Assembly (NCBI GenBank): GCA_937930265.1
Contig: CALGLI010000282.1
Location: 1 to 11,982, forward strand
Reading direction: 5' to 3'
Source of the DNA: an uncultured Veillonella sp.
GTDB lineage: Bacteria; Bacillota; Negativicutes; Veillonellales; Veillonellaceae
DNA length: 11,982 nucleotides
Part shown: positions 7,656-11,982 of the stretch, in pieces
How the letters are laid out: each line of letters opens with the position of its first letter
Numbering within the stretch: position 1 is the stretch's first letter
Notes under the pieces: model-generated
What the model was told of the DNA's origin: nothing
The model's database searches: none
What the model saw: only the letters and a program-made list of their open reading frames with translations
Program-made: the position numbers and the translations under genes

Positions 7656-9635
7656 ATGAGTGGAAAACAGCAAAAAAATACAAATTCAAATTCAAATAAG
7701 GTAACTATACCTAAGAAATATTTTGGTACTGATGGCGGTGTTAATACATATCCTGCGGATGCCCCTTACAACTTTATTTCCTTACCGACAGACATTTGTG
7801 CACCCCATGCCATGTGGGAAGACGTGGTTGCTACCACAGAAGACCTACACATTGTTTCAGATATTTATGATGAATATATTCAAACACAGGGAAAGCATTC
7901 CGGATATATTGAACTGACGATTACCACAAAGCAAGATACATTGGTGGGTATGCCAGGTAAAACAAATCGAGAAAGTACATTCTTTTCCATTAAAAATAAT
8001 GAGCCTATGATTCCGGGTAGTAGCCTTCGCGGTATGACTCGTAATCTGTTTAAAATCATGACCGCTAGTAGCTTCAGAAGTAATGAAGATTTTAATGAGC
8101 GAGTGTTGTACTATCGAGATATTGCCAGTAGAGGCAGTGCTAGTGAATTGAAAAATGAATATGAAAGAAATCATACAGGAGCCGGTGATGATACAATTCG
8201 TGGTGGATTTATAGTTCGTGTACGGACCCATACAGGGGACACAAAATGGTATGCCTATAATGATCCAACAGTGAACCTAACTGGTGAAAAGTTAGATGGT
8301 ACTATCGATCATCCTATGGTGAATTGGAAATGTTTTACCGAAGCGATTGAAACATTGACTAATACAGGAAAGCGGAAGGCACCTAGTGAATTAACTTGTT
8401 CCATTCGAGTGAATCAGATTGGTAAAAAACCGACCAATACATACACAGTACGATGGAATAGTGATGAATATTATGAAATCGATGAAAGTATCATTCGAGA
8501 TTATCTCGGTGATGAGAGACGCGGGGGAAATAGTATTAACTTACTCTATCCACAACGTTCCAAAGATGCGAATGGTGTTAGCGGTGGCGCCTTAGAATCG
8601 TCGTATCTTGGAGATATCCTAGGCGTGATGGGAGCAGACATGATTGCACCATGTTTCTTTGTGGTGGATCCTACCAGTGGTACAGTAAAAAACTTTGGGC
8701 ATACAAAATACTATCGTATTCCTTATAACTTTTCCATTGCTGACCATGTACCAAGTAATTTGCGAACCAATCGTGTAGACTTTACGGATTTGGTATTTGG
8801 ATTAAAAGAATTTTGGGGTGGTCGCGTGTACTTTGGGGATGCTGTTCATACAGAGTCTAGTGACAAAGGTATTTATCAAGGTGAACCTTTAAATACGATT
8901 CTGTTAGGACCGAATCCTACATCTTTCCAACTATACTTAGCGCAAAAAGGTACTGATAAACGGTTGCATTGGAATGATAAATCCTCTATGATTCGTGGAG
9001 TGAAATACTACTGGCACCGCAACAGCATTGAAGTCTATGAGCCAGAAAAAAAGAATGGTAAAGACATCAACTCTAATATATTGACTCAATTATCGAATAT
9101 AGTAAAACGAGACAATACCTTTGTAGGTAAGGTGTATTTCAATCATTTGACGACGGAAGAATTAGGTGCCTTATGTAAAGTGTTATTTACAGCCACTGAA
9201 AATTCTGCTGATAAAATAACACGTAAAAAAGGTCGTCGTTTTAAAATTGGTAAAGGTAAATCCATGGGATTGGGGTCGGTAGACATTCAATCTAAATTAT
9301 TTTTAGAGGCTGAAGATGCCTATACTAATGAAAGTATATGGAGTGATACAGGAGTGGCACCGCTTCATGAAGAAATCTCATTAGACGAAGGGGAGCACAC
9401 AGTGGATTCTTTCATTGCAGCCTTTGATACGCATACAAAGAATAGCATGTCCGAGGTAGCCCACGCATCCTTAGAAGCAGGGGTGGAAGATTTAGTTATC
9501 ATGATGGACTCGGGTGGTATTAATCCAGCCTTTGATTCACGTACGGTGCATATGACGATTGAAAATGATCCAGCGAATCGCTTTAAGGATCGAATTGCCT
9601 TGTTAGAGCCAAAAGAATTTAAGGGATTTAAATAA
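7656..9635 (+). CDS. Large RAMP protein, TIGR03986-type (Cas7 with insertion), III-D backbone subunit
   Basis: This 659-residue RAMP protein closes the effector operon. It has the hallmark PYNFISLP (37-44) of the TIGR03986 family, then GYIELTITTKQDTLVGMPG (83-101) and PMIPGSSLRGMTRNLFKI (117-134). A long middle section (about 150-350) interrupts the fold, then DLVFGLKEFWGGRVYFGDAV (378-397), and a C-terminal glycine-rich loop IGKGKSMGLGSVDI (531-544). Where Csm3 has its catalytic aspartate, this protein reads RESTFF (E106), so it may bind RNA without cutting it. In the III-Dv complex a 'Cas7-insertion' protein is a backbone subunit, and this looks like its counterpart. The residues after about 560 are acidic and poorly conserved in appearance. 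AAGGGG just before the csx19 stop serves as ribosome binding site. A strong terminator follows nine bases after the stop. Confidence 0.85.
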   Translation: MSGKQQKNTNSNSNKVTIPKKYFGTDGGVNTYPADAPYNFISLPTDICAPHAMWEDVVATTEDLHIVSDIYDEYIQTQGKHSGYIELTITTKQDTLVGMPGKTNRESTFFSIKNNEPMIPGSSLRGMTRNLFKIMTASSFRSNEDFNERVLYYRDIASRGSASELKNEYERNHTGAGDDTIRGGFIVRVRTHTGDTKWYAYNDPTVNLTGEKLDGTIDHPMVNWKCFTEAIETLTNTGKRKAPSELTCSIRVNQIGKKPTNTYTVRWNSDEYYEIDESIIRDYLGDERRGGNSINLLYPQRSKDANGVSGGALESSYLGDILGVMGADMIAPCFFVVDPTSGTVKNFGHTKYYRIPYNFSIADHVPSNLRTNRVDFTDLVFGLKEFWGGRVYFGDAVHTESSDKGIYQGEPLNTILLGPNPTSFQLYLAQKGTDKRLHWNDKSSMIRGVKYYWHRNSIEVYEPEKKNGKDINSNILTQLSNIVKRDNTFVGKVYFNHLTTEELGALCKVLFTATENSADKITRKKGRRFKIGKGKSMGLGSVDIQSKLFLEAEDAYTNESIWSDTGVAPLHEEISLDEGEHTVDSFIAAFDTHTKNSMSEVAHASLEAGVEDLVIMMDSGGINPAFDSRTVHMTIENDPANRFKDRIALLEPKEFKGFK

Positions 9636-9643
9636 ACTATAGG

Positions 9644-9677
9644 AAAAAGCAGCTAGGTTATACTAGTTGCTTTTTTT
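9644..9677 (+). terminator. Rho-independent terminator of the effector operon
   Basis: A 13-bp stem (9644-9656 with 9663-9675, one G-U pair) encloses a six-base loop, and the right arm runs into seven consecutive T (9671-9677). It sits nine bases after the last stop codon of the operon. The left arm begins with five A, so it may also stop transcription from the opposite direction. Confidence 0.9.
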
Positions 9678-9728
9678 CATGATACTACAAGTACATAGTC
9701 ATCGGAGATATGATAAGGCTAAATCAGT

Positions 9729-9777
9729 AAAGGACTGTTATCCCATGTAGAGTTTTACATGGTGGTATCAGTCCTTT
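9729..9777 (+). terminator. Second long hairpin before cas2, terminator-like
   Basis: AAAGGACTG (9729-9737) pairs perfectly with CAGTCCTTT (9769-9777). Inside it CCATGTA (9743-9749) pairs with TACATGG (9756-9762) around a six-base loop, and about four further pairs join the two, with one mismatch and one bulged T. About 20 pairs form in total. Only four T (9775-9778) follow, so it is a weaker intrinsic terminator than the one upstream. It could instead be an RNA processing or stability structure, or the end of a small transcript arising after 9678. No gene needs a terminator here, since the operon already has one. Confidence 0.5.
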
Positions 9778-9788
9778 TCGTATGGGTT

Positions 9789-9808
9789 ACTATTGGGATT
9801 TTTGTAAA
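9789..9808 (+). repeat. 20-bp direct repeat, copy 1 (upstream of cas2)
   Basis: The 20 bases match copy 2 at 10197-10216 at 18 positions; both differences are C/T changes. The element reads ACTATYGGGAYTTTTGTAAA and lies about 90 bases before the cas2 start. In both places it precedes the 40-bp element described separately, so the two intergenic regions share two elements in the same order. A promoter-associated role or a remnant of a duplication is possible. Confidence 0.7.
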
Positions 9809-9820
9809 TCAGACTCCGGT

Positions 9821-9860
9821 TATACATGCTATCATAAGAATGCACAGAAATGACGATATA
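9821..9860 (+). repeat. 40-bp dispersed element, copy C (upstream of cas2)
   Basis: This copy matches copy A (10310-10349) at 35 of 40 positions and copy B (10350-10389) at 32 of 40. The best conserved part is the last 25 bases (9836-9860), including AGAAATGAYGATATA. The similarity with copy B continues for about 11 more bases (AGGATRTACAA). It ends about 38 bases before cas2, so it occupies most of the cas2 leader. Function is unknown. Confidence 0.75.
9827..9835 (+). promoter_or_regulatory. Possible extended -10 element for cas2
   Basis: TGCTATCAT resembles an extended -10 box (TGn followed by TATAAT with one mismatch). No convincing -35 lies 16-18 bases upstream; TTGTAA at 9802-9807 is 22 bases away. 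If used, transcription would begin near 9842 and the conserved part of the 40-bp element would form the start of the cas2 leader RNA. This is a weak call. Confidence 0.25.
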
Positions 9861-9898
9861 AGGATATACAATACAAGAGCGGGAAAGGAGAGTTTGTT

Positions 9899-10174
9899 AT
9901 GACCCAGTATCTAACCTTAGCAATTTATGATGTGGCAGATGATAAACGGCGAAGTAAACTAGTTAAAATTATGGAGTATTATGGCATGCGTGTACAAGAA
10001 TCCGCCTTTGAGGCTATGTTAGCACCATCCCAGTGTAATCGGATGATTGAGCGAGCCTTAGCGTGTTTAGATTTGGAGGTAGACTCCTTTCGGGTCTATA
10101 TTATCCGCAATGAAAAAGATGTGAAATCCTATGGCATTGGCGATGTGAAGCGGGATGATTGCTACGTGATATAA
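9899..10174 (+). CDS. cas2: Cas2, CRISPR adaptation protein (stand-alone)
   Basis: Cas2 is the small dimeric ferredoxin-fold protein that, with Cas1, inserts new spacers into CRISPR arrays. The 91-residue length is normal. LTLAIYDVADDKRRSKLVKI (5-24) contains the conserved YD pair with D11 and the following RR. YGMRVQESAFEAML (28-41) matches the usual YGxRVQxSxFE strand, and DSFRVYII (62-69) with the late DVKSYG (74-79) completes the family pattern. AAGGAG (9885-9890) lies eight bases before the ATG. The gene is separated from the effector operon by two hairpins and is presumably transcribed on its own. No cas1 is present on either side in the window, so either cas1 lies elsewhere, or this Cas2 works with a Cas1 from another locus, or it is a remnant. 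The sequence itself shows no damage. Confidence 0.95.
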   Translation: MTQYLTLAIYDVADDKRRSKLVKIMEYYGMRVQESAFEAMLAPSQCNRMIERALACLDLEVDSFRVYIIRNEKDVKSYGIGDVKRDDCYVI

Positions 10175-10196
10175 ATTTTAGAGAAAAGAAAAATTA

Positions 10197-10216
10197 ACTA
10201 TCGGGACTTTTGTAAA
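10197..10216 (+). repeat. 20-bp direct repeat, copy 2 (downstream of cas2)
   Basis: This copy begins 23 bases after the cas2 stop codon and matches copy 1 at 18 of 20 positions. It is followed closely by the ATATCC/GGATAT palindrome and a TATACT that could be a -10 box. The interval between TTGTAA and TATACT is 21 bases, too long for a standard promoter. Confidence 0.7.
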
Positions 10217-10291
10217 ATGAAAATATCCTTATGGGATATACTAAGGGCATGAGATAGATATACAACAAGTCTTAAGGGGGGATACAGACGA

Positions 10292-10314
10292 TTATAAGAA
10301 GGTACATCTTATAA
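10292..10314 (+). repeat. Perfect 8-bp inverted repeat (hairpin or operator)
   Basis: TTATAAGA (10292-10299) and TCTTATAA (10307-10314) are perfect reverse complements around a seven-base spacer, AGGTACA. No T-run follows, so it is not an intrinsic terminator. The right arm overlaps the start of the first tandem 40-bp element. An operator site or a small RNA structure are both possible. Confidence 0.5.
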
Positions 10315-10349
10315 ATACTATCGTAAGAATGTATAGAAATGACGATATA
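10310..10349 (+). repeat. 40-bp element, tandem copy A
   Basis: Copy A shares 35 of 40 positions with copy C before cas2 and is followed without a gap by copy B. Only this copy has perfect outer arms, TATCGT and ACGATA, separated by 17 bases. Those arms are eroded in B and C, so the palindrome is unlikely to be the conserved function. Confidence 0.75.
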
Positions 10350-10389
10350 TGTAAATGTTATAACAAGAATATACAGAAATGATGATATA
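10350..10389 (+). repeat. 40-bp element, tandem copy B
   Basis: Copy B follows copy A at an exact 40-base period and matches it at 31 of 40 positions, with 22 of 25 in the conserved core (10365-10389). Its right flank (AGGATGTACAA) also matches the flank of copy C at 10 of 11 positions. It directly abuts a candidate promoter for the next gene. Confidence 0.75.
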
Positions 10390-10401
10390 AGGATGTACAA
10401 A

Positions 10402-10431
10402 TTGTATTGCAGATGAGGGATGAACTATATG
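10402..10431 (+). promoter_or_regulatory. Candidate promoter for the gene at 10479
   Basis: TTGTAT (10402-10407) and TATATG (10426-10431) are separated by 18 bases and lie just after the tandem elements, giving a leader of about 40 bases. Both hexamers are imperfect, so this is a modest call. Its placement suggests the tandem elements could be upstream binding sites. Confidence 0.35.
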
Positions 10432-10478
10432 ATGGTAAGTATGTAGTACCTGTAGCAGATTGAGAGAAAGGAGAGCCT

Positions 10479-11042
10479 ATGTGGACAGATTTAAAAGAAT
10501 TTTTGTTTAGTAAGAATTTATCTAACAGTCCTATGGTAGAGCAAGAGCCTATAGAAGAAAGAGCAATTGCGGAGGAAGTAGTGAATCGTATGGAGTTGCT
10601 ATTGTTAGAAGAAGTGAAAATGACTTTTGGCGATTATAGTAAGCTTTTTAAATGTGAGCAGATGGATGTTCCTAGTGGTGGAAAAGCCAATATGATTGTG
10701 ACAGACTATACAGATGATGAGGGGATAAAGGAACTTCTGATTATAGAAGTCGATATGTATAAGGATTTAGTGGCTATACGATTTAAAGATACTATGAAAG
10801 CGGGAACTTTTAATATATCAGATATGATACAAATAAAACGGGAGGTGGAAGGACAAATACCAGGTGTGAATCTAGATTATTCTGATCAAGACCAATGTAT
10901 GTGTATAGTTGCTGGATTGTATAGAGATCATACTAAAGATGAAGACACACATGCAGAGATGATAATGCATTCAATTTGGGAGATAGAAGCAAATCTAAGA
11001 AGGATCATGCCTGTGATACGATCGAAATATGGTAGAAAATAG
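10479..11042 (+). CDS. Unrecognised protein, possible YbjN / type III secretion chaperone-like fold
   Basis: I do not recognise this 187-residue protein with certainty. Residues 20-50 form an acidic helix (EERAIAEEVVNRMELLLLEE). A run of alternating hydrophobic strands follows (NMIVTDYTDD; ELLIIEVDMYKDLVAIRFK), then IKREVEGQIPGVNLDYSD (119-136), strand MCIVAGLYRD and a long final helix (EMIMHSIWEIEANLRRIMPVI). This helix-strand-helix order with 'IPGVxLxY' before the last strand resembles YbjN and secretion-chaperone-like proteins, but that is fold-level pattern recognition only. There is no signal peptide, membrane segment or catalytic motif. AAAGGAG lies five bases before the ATG. It is 23 bases from the next gene, which may have a related fold, so the two are probably one operon. 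There is no CARF or nuclease motif linking it to type III signalling. Confidence 0.75.
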   Translation: MWTDLKEFLFSKNLSNSPMVEQEPIEERAIAEEVVNRMELLLLEEVKMTFGDYSKLFKCEQMDVPSGGKANMIVTDYTDDEGIKELLIIEVDMYKDLVAIRFKDTMKAGTFNISDMIQIKREVEGQIPGVNLDYSDQDQCMCIVAGLYRDHTKDEDTHAEMIMHSIWEIEANLRRIMPVIRSKYGRK

Positions 11043-11065
11043 GAGATATGTGTTAGGAGGATAGA

Positions 11066-11800
11066 ATGAGAACAGAAGAGTTACGGAAAGAGCCAAGAAG
11101 CGTATTCGATGAATACGTGGAAACTTTTAAACGAGAAGGATTTCCTTTTACTATGTTCGGAAAGAATGCGGGGAAACGGGGAATGCTCTTTGACCTGACT
11201 TTCGCGGGAGAATGTTCCTTATTTCGTAAAATAGGAGAGAGAATTTTACTATGCTTTATGCCGCCAGGAAGTTCTAAAGAGAAAGAAATGATGAAACTAT
11301 CTGATGGATTGCGAGCGGTAGTGGACAGTAGTACGCAAACAAGCGAAGATATAACTATAAGGATAGAACCAGCTTTAATTGATGAATTTGAGATGATATT
11401 GAAACGAAAGGGCTATCCAGTTACAAGGTGCAATGGAGAGAATAGACCGACAGCGCTAGTGTATTGTGTGTTGCATAAAGGTACTATACAAAATGTAGCA
11501 ATGGTGGAAGAAAAAGATGGATCTGTCACGGCCTTTGTGGTATATCCAATAGATTGTAGTAACATGCCAGTAGACTTAGTGTACCAAATCGCAGGGGGGA
11601 TGCAAGAGACGATGAATTTGGGATTAGGTAGTGTTACATGTAACCCTGAAATAGGTGAGGTTCACTATGTGCATCGCTTTCATCGAAAACAGTTCTATCC
11701 CTATGAAGATTTAGCGGAGCAAATTATATCTCTATTTGAAGAAGAGGTTGAGATAGCCTTAGATGTGTTTAAAGAAACAGCTAAGAAGTATGGATTATGA
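11066..11800 (+). CDS. Unrecognised protein with an internal duplication, possible YbjN-like fold
   Basis: This 244-residue protein is not one I can name. It seems to contain two related units: FDEYVETFKREGFPFT (14-29) and IDEFEMILKRKGYPVT (105-120) align with seven identities and several conservative changes. Each is followed by strand-rich sequence of similar spacing. The C-terminal half ends with NLGLGSVTCNPEIGEVHYVH (184-203) and a long helix (DLAEQIISLFEEEVEIALDVF), the layout expected of a YbjN or type III secretion chaperone-like domain. No signal peptide, membrane segment or nuclease motif is visible. A perfect AGGAGG (11055-11060) lies five bases before the ATG. The gene follows the 187-residue protein by 23 bases, probably in one transcript. 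A role in CRISPR defence is not supported by sequence; proximity is the only link. Confidence 0.78.
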   Translation: MRTEELRKEPRSVFDEYVETFKREGFPFTMFGKNAGKRGMLFDLTFAGECSLFRKIGERILLCFMPPGSSKEKEMMKLSDGLRAVVDSSTQTSEDITIRIEPALIDEFEMILKRKGYPVTRCNGENRPTALVYCVLHKGTIQNVAMVEEKDGSVTAFVVYPIDCSNMPVDLVYQIAGGMQETMNLGLGSVTCNPEIGEVHYVHRFHRKQFYPYEDLAEQIISLFEEEVEIALDVFKETAKKYGL

Positions 11801-11893
11801 TGCAGAGTATAGGATTATTGAACAGCATTTACCGATATAAACCTTGCATTTAGAGATGAGAGCGATAATGATAATAAGAAATAAGGAGAAGTT

Positions 11894-11982
11894 ATGGGAT
11901 TATTTGATGGACAAGAAAGAATAGAAGAAATAATTAGACAAGGGGGTAGTTTGGAGAGATGGTATAGTAACTCCAGAGTGCC
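11894..11982 (+). CDS. 5' part of an unrecognised gene, cut by the window end
   Basis: An ATG at 11894 with AAGGAG (11883-11888) upstream opens a frame of 29 codons that continues past the edge. It begins MGLFDGQERIEEIIRQGG and then SLERWYSNSRV. The fragment is too short to identify. It is on the same strand as the two preceding genes, 93 bases after the last stop, with no terminator in between, so it may belong to the same transcript. Confidence 0.65.
   Translation, partial: MGLFDGQERIEEIIRQGGSLERWYSNSRV

Larger units (their letters stand above)
10175..10478. other. Repeat-rich non-coding region between cas2 and the next gene
   Basis: This stretch of 304 bases holds no credible gene. It contains the second copy of the 20-bp element, two tandem copies of the 40-bp element, a short palindrome (ATATCC ttatg GGATAT, 10223-10239), a hairpin (10292-10314) and a candidate promoter. 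There is no terminator after cas2, so cas2 transcripts may run into it. It is not a CRISPR array: repeat copies diverge, no spacer-like pattern exists, and only two units are in tandem. Confidence 0.65.

Noticed and set aside
9729..9780. T-box riboswitch, because of GGTGGTATC near a terminator-like hairpin
   Set aside because: The motif lies inside the stem rather than in a separate antiterminator. There is no long structured leader, and cas2 is not an amino-acid or tRNA synthetase gene.
10310..10400. Tandem 40-bp units as a CRISPR array
   Set aside because: Only two tandem units exist, they differ at nine of 40 positions, and no unique spacer separates them. A CRISPR array needs near-identical repeats alternating with unrelated spacers.
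9821..10400. Hydrophobic reading frame on the - strand of the 40-bp elements (LISSFL-type peptide) as a type I toxin
   Set aside because: None of the three copies has a start codon with a ribosome binding site in that frame, and stops interrupt it soon upstream. Hydrophobic translation is expected from this AT-rich sequence.

Overview
The window carries a nearly complete type III CRISPR-Cas interference locus, best assigned to subtype III-D. It consists of a six-gene effector operon on the + strand (about 1451-9635), a divergently transcribed cas6 (375-1148, - strand), and a separate downstream cas2 (9899-10174). The DNA is AT-rich, with AGGAGG-type ribosome binding sites and tightly packed genes. 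This suggests a Bacillota-type host, possibly a Veillonella-like member of the Negativicutes. The genus is a guess from overall style, not from a marker gene.

Layout. Positions 2-373 are the 3' end of an unrecognised gene that converges on cas6 with one base between the two stop codons. A 302-base divergent intergenic region separates cas6 from cas10. The operon then runs cas10 (no HD nuclease domain, intact GGDD), a single-domain Csm3-like Cas7, Csx10 (Cas5-type with a helical C-terminal extension), a protein with two Cas7-type RAMP domains, Csx19, and a 659-residue RAMP protein of the TIGR03986 type. Gaps are 3-20 bases and each gene has its own Shine-Dalgarno. The operon ends at a strong intrinsic terminator, and a second long hairpin follows. 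cas2 stands alone, without cas1. Next come about 300 bases of non-coding DNA with repeats, two unrecognised genes that may share a YbjN / type III secretion chaperone-like fold, and the start of another unknown gene cut by the window end.

How the genes work together. Cas6 would process pre-crRNA. The Cas7-type proteins would form the backbone that binds crRNA and cuts target RNA. Csx10 would cap the complex, and its C-terminal helical domain may act as the small subunit (Cas11), because no separate small-subunit gene exists. Cas10 lacks the HD DNase domain but keeps the GGDD cyclase motif, so cyclic oligoadenylate signalling is the expected second output. No CARF effector, ring nuclease, cas1 or CRISPR array lies in the window, so those parts must be elsewhere or lost.

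The least explained signals are non-coding. A 40-bp element occurs once before cas2 and twice in exact tandem before the next gene, and a 20-bp element precedes it in both intergenic regions.
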